Below, one piece after another: positions 31,352 to 44,213 of a stretch of 64,000 bases of DNA. The notes beneath the pieces were generated by a model. That model had not been told where the DNA came from and made no database searches. It worked only from the letters and a program-made list of their open reading frames with translations. Each line of letters opens with the position of its first letter. Position 1 is the first letter of the stretch. The DNA lies in NCBI RefSeq assembly GCF_003086295.3, contig NC_092044.1:71104528-71168527 (forward strand). The letters run 5' to 3'. The position numbers and the translations under genes were made by a program. The DNA is from Arachis hypogaea. Its lineage: Eukaryota > Streptophyta > Magnoliopsida > Fabales > Fabaceae.

Positions 31352-34300
31352 ATGAATAATATGTCTGCTCTATCATTGCGTGGCATACTTGAAAATAACA
31401 AATTGGCTGGAGCCAATTATGATGATTGGTATCGCAATTTGAGAATTGTTCTCATGCATGAAAGGCTAATTGATATAATCGATAAGTCTGCTGTTACGGC
31501 CCCAGTTCCTAAAGAGGATGGAAGTATTGATAATGAGGCAACCAAGACTTATGAGAAGTACTTGAAAAATTGTCTTACTGCCAAATGCATCATTTTGGCA
31601 TCCATGGGTTCTGATCTTCAGAGGCAACATCAGGATATGGATCCACCGACTATTGTCGAACATCTTAAGAAGATGTATGGTGCACAAAGTAAGACAGCCC
31701 GATATCAATTGTCCAAAACTTTGTTTAGATCCACACTTGATGTGGACTCTCCTGTTGGACCCTATGTTCTTAAGATGATTGATCTTATTGAACAACTTGA
31801 GAAGTTGGGATGCAAATTGGGCAAAGAACTTTCACAAGATTTGATCTTGCAATCTCTTCCAGAAACTTTTTCACAATTCATTGTTAGCTTTAATATGATT
31901 AAAGTAAGCTGTGATCTTCATGAAATGCTCAACATGCTAATTGATTATGAGAATCAAATTGCATCTGAGAAAAAGAAAGGAGTTGCTATGGTAGTTGGCA
32001 GCTCTTCTAAGAAGAAAGGAAAGTGGAAAACAAAAGGAAATGGAAAGAATAATTTTAAAAGAGAACCCATGGCACCTAAGGGTGGTGTGACCAAACCCAA
32101 GGGCAAGCAAGAAAAGGCTGACAAAAATGATGCTGAATGCTTTTATTGTAAAGGCAAAGGTCATTGGAAAAGAAACTGCAAGGAATACCTTGCTTCTTTG
32201 AAAACCAAAGAGGAATGTAAGACATACTTGAAAACAGTTTTCATGATTTCTTTGGCTACTATTAATTCTTCTATATGGGTATTAGATACCGGAAGTGCTC
32301 ATAATATTTGCAATTCGTTGCAGGGACTACGAGTAAGTAGATGGCTGAAGAAGGGAGAAACTTACCTTCAAGTCGGGAACAGAGCAAATGTTGCTGCTGT
32401 AGCTATAGGATCTATTTCTTTAGCAATGTCTACGGGCAAGACATTAGTATTGGAGAATTGTCATTATGTTCCTAATTTTGTTGCAAATGTTATTTCTGTT
32501 TCTATGTTGGACAAACGTGGTTTTTATTTTAATATTAAAAATGACATTTGTTCTACTTATTATGGTGATGACTTATACGTAAATGGCTATCTCCAATATG
32601 GCATTTATATTCTTCCCGATTTAAATGGTAATTCTGTCATGCATGTTTCTACTCTCAAAAGAGAGAGGAATAATCAAGTAAATGAATCATATCTTTGGCA
32701 TTGTAGACTTGGTCATATAGGAGAAAAAAGGATTTCTAAGTTACATAAAGAAGGTTACCTTAACAAATATGATTATGAATCATATGTAACTTGTGAATCC
32801 TGTCTCAAAGGAAAAATGACCAAAACTCCATTTATGGGACATGGAGAAAGGGCTACAGAATTATTGGGACTAATACATACAGATGTTTGTGGACCAATGA
32901 AAATTCAAGCCAAAGGAGGATATTCTTATTTTATCACTTTCACTGATGATATGTCTAGATATGGCTTTGTGTATCTTATGAAACACAAATCTGAGTCATT
33001 TGAAATGTTCAAAATTTTTCGTAGTGAAGTTGAAAATCAAACAGGTAAAAGCATTAAGGTGCTTAGATCTGATAGAGGAGGAGAATATCTAAATGATCAT
33101 TTTCTTGAGTACTTAAAGAAAAATGGGATTCTTTCTCAATGGACACCTCCTGGTACCCCACAACACAATGGTGTTTCAGAGAGGAGGAATCGAACTTTAT
33201 TAGATATGGTTCGATCCATGATGGGTTTTACTGATCTTCCATTGAATTTATGGGGCTATGCTTTAGAAACAGCAGCATATTTGCTAAATAAAGTACCCAC
33301 TAAAGTAGTTTCTTCAACACCATATGAGATATGGAAAGGACGAAAACCAAATCTCAAACATATTAGAGTTTGGGGATGTCCAGCATATGTTAAGAAATTG
33401 CAAAGTAATAATCTTGATGCTAGGTCCGATAAATGTAGATTCATTGGTTACCCTAAAGAAACAATGGGTTATTATTTCTATCACCCTTCTGACCACAAAG
33501 TGTTTGTGGCAAGAGGTAGAACCTTTTTAGAAAAGGAATTTCTTTCTGAAGGAAGACAAGGTGAAGAAATAGAACTTGATGAAGTTCAAGAAACCAATGA
33601 AATAGTACAAGCTCAAGAATATGAAATTCAAGTTGAGCAACCAATTTTGGATGTACTTAAACTAACACCAAATTTATCATCTTCAAGAGTTGAGGATAAC
33701 GAACCGATAGTAGTTCAAAGAGAGATTAATGAATCAATCCTTGAACTACCTTTGGAACCGGTTCAACAACCTCCAAATTTGGTACAAGAACTACCTCTTC
33801 GACGGTCCACAAGAGAACATCGTCCACCACTAAGGCTAAACCTAATGGTGCAAGATGATGTGGAAAATGGGATCGATTATGATGATAATGATCCTAAGAC
33901 TTATGAAGAGGCAATGCAAAGTTCTGAAAGTCTAAAATGGCAGAGTGCCATGGAATCCAAAATAGAGTCTATGAGGATCAATAATGTTTGGACTTTGGTT
34001 GAACCCTCAAAAGACATAAAACCTATTGGTTGCAAATGGGTTTACAAGAAAAAGATTAGAGCAGATGGTAAGGTAGAGACCTATAAAGCCCGTCTAGTTG
34101 CCAAGGGATACCGTCAAAAGGAGGGAATAGATTATGAAGAAACATTCTCTCCTGTGGCAATGCTTAAATCTATTTGGATTCTACTTGCTATAGCAGCATA
34201 CTATGATTATGAAATATGGCAAATGGATGTGAAAACAGCTTTTCTTAATGGAGAACTCAAGGAGGAAGTGTACATGGCACAACCTGAAGGTTTCACACTT

Positions 34301-35467
34301 TCGTCTGATCATAGTAAAGTTTGTAAGCTGCAACGCGCCATTTATAGGCTAAAGCAAGCTTCTAGAAGTTGGAACATTTGTTTTAATAAGACAATCGAAA
34401 AGTTCGATTTTATCCGATGTGAAGAGGATCCTTGCATATACAAAAAGTTTAGTGGGAGTACAATCATTTTCTTAGTACTCTATGTTGATGACATATTACT
34501 AATAGGAAATGATGTACCAGCATTGCAAAATACCAAAACTTGGCTATCTCAACAATTCTCCATGAAAGATTTGGGAGAAGCAGCCTATATTCTAGGAATA
34601 AAAATCTATAGAGATAGATCTAAAAGGTTGCTTGGACTCTCACAGTCTATGTACATTGATACCATTTTGAAAAGGTATAACATGGAAAATTCCAAAAAGG
34701 GCTATTTACCAATAGGCACTGGAATTACTCTCAGCAGAAAGGATTGTCCTAAAACTTCTGAAGAGAGCGTACGCACGAGTAGAATACCATATGCTAGTGC
34801 AGTGGGAGCTATCATGTATACCATGACATGTACACGTCCTGATGTCGCATATGCGCTAGGAGTAGCCAATCGATATCAGGCAAATCCTGGTGAGGAACAT
34901 TGGAAGGTGGTTAAATCCATTCTTAAATATTTAAGAAGAACCAAAGACCAATTCCTCATCTATGGAGATTCTGAACTTATACCAAAAGGGTTCACTGATG
35001 CAAGTTTTGCCTCAGATAAAGATGATAGCAAATCTACTTCAGGTTATGTTTTCACATTAAACGGTGGTGCAGTGAGTTGGAAAAGTTCCAAACAAGCTAC
35101 TGTAGCGGATTCAACGACTGAAGCTGAGTATATAGCAGCAAGTGAGGCTGCTAAAGAAGCTGTGTGGATGAAGAAGTTCATAAACGAGCTTGGTGTGGTA
35201 CCTTCAATTAAAGAACCACTTCCGTTACTGTGTGACAATAATGGAGCCATTGCACAAGCAAAAGAGCCAAGATCACATAAAAAATCTAAGCATATCTTGA
35301 GCAGGTATCATTTGATAAGAGAGATCGTTGAACGTGGAGACGTTGAAATTCAAAAGGTTGCTGGGAAGGATAATGCAGCAGACCCATTCACTAAGGCGCT
35401 TGGATCAAAAGAGTTTGATAAGCACATGTGGGAATTGGGATTGAAATATATGACTGATTGGCTCTAG
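31352..35467 (+). CDS. Copia Gag-Pol polyprotein (uninterrupted)
   Basis: The frame opens at 31298. I prefer the start at 31352 (MNNMSALSL, residue 19 of the 1389-residue frame), because copia Gag proteins begin close to this motif and the upstream residues are unlike Gag. In numbering from 31298: a UBN2-type Gag (about 60-215); zinc knuckle Cys281, Cys284, His289, Cys294; aspartic protease Asp330 in LDTGSAH; GAG-pre-integrase [14 protein letters not shown]; integrase Asp529, Asp592 and Glu628 (DD35E spacing intact); reverse transcriptase with YVDD (Asp1064, Asp1065); RNase H with TDASFASD (Asp1234). All catalytic residues are present with no stop or frameshift. Gag and Pol share one frame, as usual for copia. 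The protein would form particles in the cytoplasm and make and integrate the DNA copy. Confidence 0.95.
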   Translation: MNNMSALSLRGILENNKLAGANYDDWYRNLRIVLMHERLIDIIDKSAVTAPVPKEDGSIDNEATKTYEKYLKNCLTAKCIILASMGSDLQRQHQDMDPPTIVEHLKKMYGAQSKTARYQLSKTLFRSTLDVDSPVGPYVLKMIDLIEQLEKLGCKLGKELSQDLILQSLPETFSQFIVSFNMIKVSCDLHEMLNMLIDYENQIASEKKKGVAMVVGSSSKKKGKWKTKGNGKNNFKREPMAPKGGVTKPKGKQEKADKNDAECFYCKGKGHWKRNCKEYLASLKTKEECKTYLKTVFMISLATINSSIWVLDTGSAHNICNSLQGLRVSRWLKKGETYLQVGNRANVAAVAIGSISLAMSTGKTLVLENCHYVPNFVANVISVSMLDKRGFYFNIKNDICSTYYGDDLYVNGYLQYGIYILPDLNGNSVMHVSTLKRERNNQVNESYLWHCRLGHIGEKRISKLHKEGYLNKYDYESYVTCESCLKGKMTKTPFMGHGERATELLGLIHTDVCGPMKIQAKGGYSYFITFTDDMSRYGFVYLMKHKSESFEMFKIFRSEVENQTGKSIKVLRSDRGGEYLNDHFLEYLKKNGILSQWTPPGTPQHNGVSERRNRTLLDMVRSMMGFTDLPLNLWGYALETAAYLLNKVPTKVVSSTPYEIWKGRKPNLKHIRVWGCPAYVKKLQSNNLDARSDKCRFIGYPKETMGYYFYHPSDHKVFVARGRTFLEKEFLSEGRQGEEIELDEVQETNEIVQAQEYEIQVEQPILDVLKLTPNLSSSRVEDNEPIVVQREINESILELPLEPVQQPPNLVQELPLRRSTREHRPPLRLNLMVQDDVENGIDYDDNDPKTYEEAMQSSESLKWQSAMESKIESMRINNVWTLVEPSKDIKPIGCKWVYKKKIRADGKVETYKARLVAKGYRQKEGIDYEETFSPVAMLKSIWILLAIAAYYDYEIWQMDVKTAFLNGELKEEVYMAQPEGFTLSSDHSKVCKLQRAIYRLKQASRSWNICFNKTIEKFDFIRCEEDPCIYKKFSGSTIIFLVLYVDDILLIGNDVPALQNTKTWLSQQFSMKDLGEAAYILGIKIYRDRSKRLLGLSQSMYIDTILKRYNMENSKKGYLPIGTGITLSRKDCPKTSEESVRTSRIPYASAVGAIMYTMTCTRPDVAYALGVANRYQANPGEEHWKVVKSILKYLRRTKDQFLIYGDSELIPKGFTDASFASDKDDSKSTSGYVFTLNGGAVSWKSSKQATVADSTTEAEYIAASEAAKEAVWMKKFINELGVVPSIKEPLPLLCDNNGAIAQAKEPRSHKKSKHILSRYHLIREIVERGDVEIQKVAGKDNAADPFTKALGSKEFDKHMWELGLKYMTDWL

Positions 35468-35545
35468 TGCAAGTGGGAGATTTTGTTGGAAATACATGTA
35501 TGCCCTAGATCCAATCTGTCATTGGCTCTAGTGCAAGTGGGAGAT
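35458..35545 (+). other. Duplicated polypurine tract and LTR-start sequence
   Basis: GGCTCTAGTGCAAGTGGGAG followed by ATT...GTTGGA occurs twice (35460-35492 and 35524-35553). After the first copy comes TGTTGGAAATACATGTATGC, a different LTR-like start, before the second copy opens the real LTR at 35546. This suggests a short template switch between two element subfamilies. Confidence 0.75.
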
Positions 35546-35779
35546 TGTTGGAGATAAGTGTGTATGTCCAACAAAATACTATCATGAATTATTATTATTA
35601 TTATTCCTTTTTATAAGAATAAACTTTTATAATTTATGATAGTGTCCTTAATTAAAAATTAGAAACGAATAATTACGATAGGGATCGTAATAATGAGATA
35701 TACGTTTTTTGAGTACTTTTAATTTAAAATGTTCTTAATCGTAGAATCACTAAAAATGGGACATTAATCATTCGGATAG

Positions 35780-35847
<68 letters not shown>

Positions 35848-37105
35848 GTCTTCATTGGATGAAGATTAATAGATCTCATTTGTTAAATTATATATATAAA
35901 TGGTATATATAGAGATATAACCATTAAACTGACTCACTCTAAGAATTCCTAATGGTTATAATTACCGTATATTTGTTAATAGGATATTCTTATGATGAAC
36001 ATAATATTAGAATTTTCTTTTGACCTGCGACTATCATAGTAATTAACAATGTATTTGTTATACTTTGATTCTGGACACCTAACACCCTACGGTGTTAGTT
36101 GAATGGACATTGGGTATGATTTAAATACTTGTAGAATTAATGATTAGTCAAAATGGAATCCATAAACTATGGTAATGAGTTTGAGCTCTACGATTATAAT
36201 GAATGAAATAAACAATGCCTTGGCCAAGGAGTTTGAATGAATTAAGAAATGAGTTTCTTAAGTCATTCATAATTCATTATAATAATGGTAACAAGTCAGA
36301 GTTTGACAATCAAACCGTACTCTAAAAGTTAGCCAAGAGCTGAAAAGATGGAAGGAGTTGTATTTTTGTTCATCTTGGGTTCTTAGTAAAAAATATTATT
36401 ACTTCATACTATCGGGTCGTCAAGGAGCGTTGCTAGACGCCAACCTTGATTAGTAAATATAGTATGACTAATATAGTACCCGCTTAGTATTGAACCTATG
36501 GGGTCACATACTAACGAGTGTTCTAATCCTTGGTAAATAAATTATTTAATTATTACTTTGATTAGATCAAATAAATAATTATATTAATTCAAATGGAGTA
36601 TTATTATATTCTTTGCTAGCACCATGAATATAATAATATTATAATTGAGAATATTAAATAATTAATTATTTATTCTATGATGAGTTTTAAATATGGATAA
36701 GATCCTAACTGATTTTGTCTCAAATTAAGTTGTAATTTGATTCACAAATCATTCACCAATCTCATACTATATATGTGTATATGATAAAAGAAAGAAAACA
36801 TAAGTTTTCTCTTTTTACCTCCACATACACAAATATTCCAAATTCTTAGTGAAGAATTGCTGGTGCAAGGAGTTGCAAGAAACTTCTCAGTTAAATCCAT
36901 TGGTCAAAGAGTTGACAACAAGGATTAGTCTCGGTGTGGATACACATAGTACCTTCGTACCATCGAAGGGGAAAGTTTTATTCACTAGGGTACTCAGGTA
37001 TTGGCATCTAACCCATCTTATTTCAATAAAATTTTAAGCACAAAATAGATCAATAGGATTACTTTATTACTTCCGCTGCGTGTTATGAACACTTGTAATC
37101 CTTCA
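35546..37105 (+). repeat. 3' LTR of the copia element (1560 bp)
   Basis: Near-identical to the 5' LTR except for about 20 small differences and a long (TA)n at 35784-35844, which accounts for its extra 50 bp. Confidence 0.95.
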
Positions 37106-37110
37106 GAGTG

Positions 37111-38076
37111 TGAGTCATAAGTAGTCATGACAAAGTCAAACTTAACATGTAAGTTTAAGATCAATAGAATTAGTATATATTATATATATGTATTTCTGTA
37201 AATTATTTAGATGTGCATTTTATTGGTGTATTGTACTTATGTATTTTATTTAATTATATGATATATGTTATGTGTTTTATATGTGCTTGTATGTCTGTTT
37301 ATGTAATTTATTTTGCTTGATTTGATTGCATTTAATAGTGTATGAAAATAATGATGGTTGAGCGGATTGTATTTATTAGAAAAGAATAATGATAGTATGT
37401 TAGATAAAAACTCTTAAGGGTGTCTTTGACCCCTAAAATTTTAAGATTTATTTTGGTTTCTCAAAATATATATGATTATGAAATATTAAGATATGTAATA
37501 ATATATAAGTGAAAATATTTTGAAACTAAAATTCGATACAAGTTTTTATAAAAATAAACTTTTTTGAGATTTGTGTTGACCACGTATACTTGTTTTTATT
37601 ATTTTTGTGGCATTCACTCTTCTTAATGAGAACTATGTGATTTGATTTTCACTCTCTATATCCAATATTTTTTTGGAAACAGACCACGAAGTCTTTAAAG
37701 AGTTTACGAAATACGTATTGGGTATGCTTTATTTGTTTTTTTAGATGTTCTCTCACCTTTGTTTTTGTTATATCTTTTAAAAGAGAAATAGGAGTTATAA
37801 TTATGTATGTTTATATATTATTTTTATAAACTATATTAAATAAAAAGTATAGTCATAAGTTGTGATGTATTTATGTATATTTGTGTGATTTGTTTTTAGA
37901 AGAAAATAAAGTGTATAAAAAAAATATATACTGGCTTTTCAAAGAAAAGTCCCTAAGAATTTCAGGTAAAGGCTCCTACTTATTATAGTTATATATAGAT
38001 GTGTAGTCGTAATATTCTCGCTATCAGATTGGCGCAGTCGAAAGCGTGGCATTTTGGCACTGAAGGTGTTATTACA
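37111..38076 (+). mobile_element. Right part of a Ty3-gypsy (chromovirus-like) 5' LTR
   Basis: It ends GGTGTTATTACA just before a tRNA-Met primer-binding site. The left part is presumably left of the copia insertion (before 29219), since copia's target duplication joins the two sides. No coding content. Confidence 0.6.
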
Positions 38077-38079
38077 TTA

Positions 38080-38091
38080 TGGTATCAGAGC
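38080..38091 (+). other. Primer-binding site, initiator tRNA-Met type
   Basis: TGGTATCAGAGC lies three bases after the LTR end. It marks the 5' end of the internal region of the gypsy element later split by the CACTA insertion. Confidence 0.85.
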
Positions 38092-38250
38092 AGTCTTTCT
38101 TATGGAGCTTGAGGAATGGAATGACTATGTTTCATTACATACTCTGAGTATTTGTCATATAGTAGGTCTTGTTCGGATGATAGAAATTAGAGCTTTATGT
38201 ACATGACCATCTATTGATTAACTCTGTTAGTCTACCTTGCACATTTCATG

Positions 38251-38275
38251 GTATTAGGTATGGCCAACCTAATAC
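38251..38275 (+). other. Hairpin in gypsy leader
   Basis: GTATTAGGT, a 7-nt loop, then ACCTAATAC form a perfect 9-bp stem about 160 nt after the primer-binding site. Confidence 0.5.
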
Positions 38276-38654
38276 TATTAGTTTGTGTATTTGGGAACAC
38301 TAATATGTTATCATAGATAATGTAGAATTTAGGTAATAATAATCGTTAAGTTTGGGAACATTAGGTAATCTTATTGGATTAGTTTGTATTGAGGTATGTG
38401 CCTTAATCGTGCCGCTTAATTTGATGTATCGTTCATTTTTCTATCTTTTATATTGGAGTTCCATATTTTAATTTATTCTTGAAATGCAATTTCATTCTTT
38501 TGCTTCTTGTCTTACATCTTATGCATATTTTGATTTGATCGTACTCTTAGTTATCCTTTAGATTCTTGACATCACAGCTCTTGACTTAGCATTGTTCTAT
38601 GTGAACTATGTAACTCCTTGATGTAATTTGAACTTATTTTCACTACAAAAAAGG

Positions 38655-39352
38655 CCTATGGTCACGATAAAAATCGTGACCATAGCTAGTAAAAAGGGTG
38701 ACCATAGATCTATGGTCACGGTTTTGAACCTATGGTCACGATTTTTTTACCGTAGCCTATTCTCTCGTGGCCATAGGTCTATGGTCACGATTTTTTTATC
38801 TATGGTCACGGTTTCAATTTTCAAATTCTGACACTTTAGGCTACGTTTTTTCACCGTGACCATAGCCTTATCTATGGTCACGGTTTTCATCGTGACCATA
38901 GACTCTATGGTCACCCTTCCTTAAAACCGTGACCATAGCCTTATCTATGGTTACGGTATAGTCACCCCACCTTAAAACCATGACCATAGCTCTATCTATG
39001 GTCACCCCTTCTTAAAACCGTGACCATAGCCTTATCTATGGTCACAGTTTTTTGCCGTGACCATAGCCTCTATGGTCACCCCACCTTAAAACCGTGATTA
39101 TAGCCTTATCTATGGTCACGGTTTTCACTGTGACCATAGCTCTATGGTCACGGTGAATAACCATAGCCTCTATGATCACTCCTTCTTAAAATCGTGACCA
39201 AGCCCTATCTATGGTCACGGTTTTTCGTCGTGACCATAGCCTCTATGGTCACCCCACCTTAAAATCGTGACCATAGCTTATCTATGGTCACCCCACAAAA
39301 CTGTGACCATAACCTTATCTATGGTCACGGTTTTTACCGTGACCAAAGCCTA
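38655..39352. repeat. Left subterminal array of the CACTA element
   Basis: At least 20 copies of CTATGGTCACGG-type words in both orientations, often as back-to-back pairs able to fold into hairpins. These are expected transposase-binding sites. Confidence 0.9.
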
Positions 39353-42274
39353 TTTTGTTTTATGAGATTTAATTTTTTTTAAAACATAATCACATCCCAA
39401 AATGATGATGATCACAAAATAAATCTAAAAATAAAAAATGATAATCAACAATTAAGATAAGTTGTGATTAAAGTAACCAGCAAACATATCAATATAGTTG
39501 AGAGAATACACTTGTCTCAATCTTAGTTTTATAGAGTGATATATACACTAACACTAAGAAGACACTATTAACAAAATTGTTCCATAGGCGTGAGAGCAAT
39601 ACAATTTAAACTCTGCCAGGATAGATTGTGTCTGGTATTGCTATTCTTTCTTCTCAACGCTCAAAAACTTTTGTTTCAGCCACTTAAATATTTGAAAGCT
39701 CAGCACATGCTTCATTAACATGCAAAGTAAAGTCATATTAGACATAAACACCTACATTTATTCTTCTTCAACTTAGGATAAAAAAACATATGATTAAAAC
39801 AGATATACATCACACATATAATAGCTAGCACACACTATACAACACACATCCACATCATAGTATATGACACATCATAAAACAATATAAAGTACTTGAAGAG
39901 ATAGGTGTATATATTACCAAAGTACTTGAAATCCTCTTAGTAGCTTCTTTTTGTTTTTAACACTTCATTTTTGACAGACTTCATTATAGCTCTCAATTCC
40001 TATAAAGCACCAAATAATTATAGCACAAGTAAAAAGAAAATGAAAATAAAAAATAAAGCAACATAAACAACAAAGCAAACCTGAAAAGCTCTAGATTGGC
40101 AATCGACAAAACTTAGGTAAGTATGCTCCTTATTCTTCCAATTCACATATCTGGATTCTGAAAAAAATCCTAATTTTCAAGTTTCTTCTTCTCCTCAAAT
40201 TTACTTTGTTCAAGCTGCAAAGAAATTATTAAAGCTTGTTTTGTAATGGGACAAGGGTCCTGCAGTAGAAAAACAATTGCACAAAGAATTATAATCAGAG
40301 TTAGTTGGACTGGTCACATTTTAGGAAAATAGAACATAATAGTGAGTTAGTTGAATCACTTTCTTCGTATTCGTTAAAATTTTCTCATTAACCTTTTAGA
40401 TTTCAAACAACTAAACTTAATATTTCCTTATCCTTACCTACAAAAAGAATTCTCAAATAAAGAAGCCTACACCATTACCCTTTTCTAGTTTCACTCCCAT
40501 TCATTTTGTTCAATCATTTCAAAAGCTCTAGATTTCAATACCTACTGAGTGTATGTATAATCACATACAACATCAATTATGAGTTCAATTATATGAGTTA
40601 AAATATAACATAACTCAATATTAAAATCCCAAATAATAATGATTAAAAATACCCTAAATTGAGACTCACATACCTCTTTTTCTTTTCTTTTAGCCACATA
40701 TGGAACTCAGTAGGTTTATATATTACAATAGTAACAAGAACAACATTTGCAAGTTTATCCCTAAAATCAATTGGTAACACATAACCATGGACAAAATCAC
40801 AAAAGACACTTAAAATCATAGAACAAACAAAATCAAAATCAACTTCCCAAAGAACCAAAAAAACCAAAAAATAGATTAGCAAATAGATTATAGAACAATA
40901 CATTCATAGGCAACAAGAATATTAAAGAATAGTATTATAGGCAATAATATTTAAATAATTTTTACCATCAGCAGATAAAAAACCAGCAACCAAGGGACGA
41001 GCAGCAGAGATGCACCACCGTGGAGGAAGGAGAATGGCCGAGATGAACTAGGGTAACAGAGACAGAGGACCAGGGACGAGGGTAGCAGAAGCAGAGGAGC
41101 AGCATGAGCAGGAACGGTGACACAAAGGATGCGATGGCAAACGAGCACGAATAGCGATGACGCAGACGAGCACGACCGTGGATGACAGAGTAGGAACCGA
41201 TGATGACGTATAGGAGATGACGAACCCGAACGGCGACGCAAAACAGGACGGCGCTGGTAAATGTGAGTGCGAAGGAGAGGTAGAGATGAGGCATTGTTGA
41301 TGGTGCAGGCTCTTCCTCCAGGCTATTCCCGATGGCGACGGCAACGGCTTCCTCCTCCATCGCGTGATAGTGACGGCGATGCAATGGCGGTGTGGGACGG
41401 CTCCTCCTCTTTGCGTCTTCTCACTCTCTGCTTCTTCTCAGCTCGGTCGCCCTCACACTCTCTCTCTTCTTTGCGAGCATCAATTGCGACGGTGGCTGCT
41501 AGCTCCGTCAGCGCCGTCTCCTTCCTCCTCCCTCTTTTCCCTTCTCCATTTTTCCTCTCTCTCTCTGTGTTTTCGTGGGTGTGTGTGTGTTACTTTGAAG
41601 AGGGGGGTTATGGTTTGTATTTTTGGGAAATTAAGGGTATGGGGGTTTTGGGTTAGAGTTTGTGATTTTTAATTTGGAAATTAGAGTTAGAAATTAGGAA
41701 TTTTATAAAAGAATTTGGATAGAATAGATATTTTGATAAACTTGATGGATAGAATAATAATTTTAAATTGAATATACTCCACTAAAAACATCTTAAAATA
41801 AATCATATAAATTATCCTTAGTTTTTAATTATTAAAATTTTTAAATTATAAATATATGAAATCCCCAAAATTATAAAAGAAAATATATAAGAATCTTAAT
41901 TAGTTTATGTTCAGATGATCAAAATTTGATTTAGTTACAAAAATATTTTTGAATAGTAATTAGAATTAGGGTTAGGACTAGAGTAGTTTAAAAATTTTAA
42001 TAAAATTAGAAGGTAGAATAGTAATTAAAAATCAATCATAATTTATTTAAATTCTTTTAAAAATATAATATTTATTTTTCAATTTATTAATTAGTTTTAA
42101 GTTTTAAATAATTTTTTAATTTAAAATTAATAGTATTCAACTTAATTTTTTATTTATAAAATTAGATTTAACATTTTAATATTTAAAGTAAATCATATAA
42201 AATTTTTATTAGTTTTTAATTATTAAAATTTTCAAATTTTAAATATATAAAATATTTAAAATTATAAAAATATA
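39353..42274. other. Interior of the CACTA element
   Basis: AT-rich DNA surrounds a GC-rich block at about 40980-41600 that contains CpG sites and a CT-rich tract near 41520-41580. This block could be the promoter and first exon of a former transposase gene or a captured host fragment. The frames here (for example 41267-41656) have no recognisable motifs. Confidence 0.5.
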
Positions 42275-42343
42275 TAAAAACCATGACCAAAAACCCTTTT
42301 AGGTCACCCTAAAAAGCTGTGACCATAGACTTCTTTAGGCCAC
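42275..42343. repeat. Inner piece of the right subterminal CACTA array
   Basis: AAACCATGACC, AGGTCACCC and GTGACCATAGAC words match the array continuing at 48163, showing that the intervening 5.8 kb was inserted later. Confidence 0.8.
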
Positions 42344-44189
42344 TGATGACAAGTCATCTTAGCCTAGTTTTACTAGTCTTTTTCTTTGATTTTCATTGGG
42401 TTTTATGCACTTTCTTATGCCACAGGTAAGCCATTTGGGTAGAATTTCATGTTTCCTTAGATTCAATCAACCATGAATGAATTGATGCATTTTCATGAGT
42501 TTTTGTGCCATAATTGTTTATATGTCAAGAAGAAGAAGAACTCTCATGATTATAGCATAGCTTTGATGCAATTGTTGATTGATGATGGGTAGAGAAAGGC
42601 TTGGAAGAAGGTTGAAGAAAGGGAATAGCAAAATGGCAAGATGAAGGACTTAAGTTTGAGCTCAAGTTTGCCTCAAACTTGAACTCAAACTTGAGGAAGA
42701 ATGCAACCACACCCTGGAGGCACGCCAAGTTTGCACCAACGTTTGCCTCAAACTTGAGGTCAAATGTTGGCTTAAAAATTCTTCACCCAGGGAGGCCAAC
42801 GTTTGCGCCAACATTTGCTTCAAACATGAGGTCAAACATTGGCGCTACAAGAACAAGAAAAATCACCCCTGGAGCAGGCCAACATTTGCGCCAACGTTTG
42901 CCTCAAACTTGAGGTCAAACGTTGGCGCCATTTTAGCATGGAAGAGCACCCCTGTTTGATGCTTTGGATCAGCCACGTTTGCGCCAACGTTTGCCTCAAA
43001 CGTTGGCTAGAAGAGCTGATTGAGAAGGGCCACGTTTGAGCTCACGTTTGACCTCAAACGTTGCCTCAAACGTGGATGACAGCAAATTGGCCGAGCTGCA
43101 TAATGCCACACACGAAGACGTTTGAGTCAACGTTTGCCTCAAATGTTGACTCAAACGTAAATCCCCAAGGCCCAAGTTGCAAACGGATTTCTTCCCAACA
43201 CCAAGAGTAATCAACAGAGGCTTTTGTCAACCCAATTCCATCAAGAGCAAGGGCCCAATTCAAGACTCAAAGATCATCAGAAGAGAGTGTATAAATAGTT
43301 TAGAATTTAAGTTTTCAAGGGAGCTTTCTTTTTAGAATTTTTAGAGAGCCTTTTCCTTTGAGAGAGTGGGATTTAATTTTCAGTTTTGTTGCTGTTAGCA
43401 TTTCCGGGAAGAGGAATTGAATTCTCTTCCTCTGGGTTTCACATTTTTATTTCCTGCACACTTGTTTGAACCTTGGGTTGGAGAATTGAAGGAATTCTGT
43501 TTCAATCTCACCCTGAGGTCTCTCTGTTTTGATTTACTGCATAATTGAGAAATTGAGATTTGAATTTAGTCCTTCTGCTGTTTGATTTTAAATTCTTTTG
43601 CAATTGAATTCTGAATTTGGATCTAGGAAGGCATTGAGATCTAGACTTGGTTATCTAGTCTCTTGAGTCCTGAGATCTGGAGTTTTCATTTTAATTTCTC
43701 TGTTGAATGCTTCTCCAAGTTCATTTATATTTCAGTTTGAGATCCGGTTCAATTGAATTCATCTTCTACTATTCCGTTTGTTAAATTTTATTTTCCTTGT
43801 CTAATTTCTGCAATCCCACATCCCTAACCCGTTTAAGATTCAAGCAATTTAGATTTCTTGCACTTTAAGTTTCTGCAATTTACATTTCTTGCAATTTAAA
43901 TTTCTACAATTTACATTACTTGCACTTTAAGATTCAGCTCTTTTTCCTTTCGTTCTCTTTAATTTCTTGCAATTCACCCACTCCCCTTTACAATTCATGC
44001 AATTTAATTTCTGTCAATTACAAATCACTCAAATCAACTCTTGTTTGCTTGACTAAATCAACCGCTAAGCTAAAATTGCTCAATCCTTCAATCCCTATGG
44101 GATCGACCTCAATCCCGTGAGTTTTATTACTTGATGTGACCCGGTGCACTTGCCGGTGAGTTTTGTGTCGGATCGTTTTCCGCACATCA
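42344..44189 (+). repeat. First LTR (1846 bp)
   Basis: Begins TGATGACAAGTCATC and ends CGCACATCA. Contains the palindromic cassette array at 42655-43160. Open frames inside are repeat-derived. Confidence 0.88.
42655..43160. repeat. Array of palindromic CAACGTTTG / CAAACGTTG cassettes
   Basis: Units of the form GCGCCAACGTTTG, CCTCAAACTTGAGG, TCAAACGTTGGCGC are self-complementary over about 40 bases and repeat several times with variation. The sister LTR has the same array at 46330-46860. Confidence 0.9.
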
Positions 44190-44195
44190 AGTTTT

Positions 44196-44213
44196 TGGCG
44201 CCGTTGCCGGGGA
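44196..44213 (+). other. Primer-binding site, tRNA-Asp type
   Basis: TGGCGCCGTTGCCGGGGA lies six bases after the LTR end and is complementary to the 3' end of plant tRNA-Asp, typical of the Athila/Tat branch. Confidence 0.85.

Larger units (their letters stand above)
29224..37105 (+). mobile_element. Complete Ty1/copia LTR retrotransposon (7.9 kb)
   Basis: The LTRs at 29224-30733 and 35546-37105 both begin TGTTGGAGATAAGTGTG and end CTTCA. The element is flanked by a perfect 5-bp target duplication GAGTG (29219-29223 and 37106-37110). A tRNA-iMet-type primer-binding site follows the first LTR and a polypurine tract precedes the second. A single open Gag-Pol frame lies between. Counting by eye, the LTRs differ at roughly 20 sites plus one TA-repeat expansion, so the insertion is young. 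It appears inserted in the 5' LTR of a Ty3-gypsy element whose remainder starts at 37111. Confidence 0.95.

Noticed and set aside
38655..39352. Possible CRISPR-like or satellite array
   Set aside because: Units are in both orientations without regular spacers and end in CACTA termini. This is a plant genome, and subterminal transposon repeats fit better.
41267..41656. 129-codon open frame in the GC-rich block of the CACTA interior
   Set aside because: No recognisable domain, frames open on both strands because of composition, and no splice or homology support.
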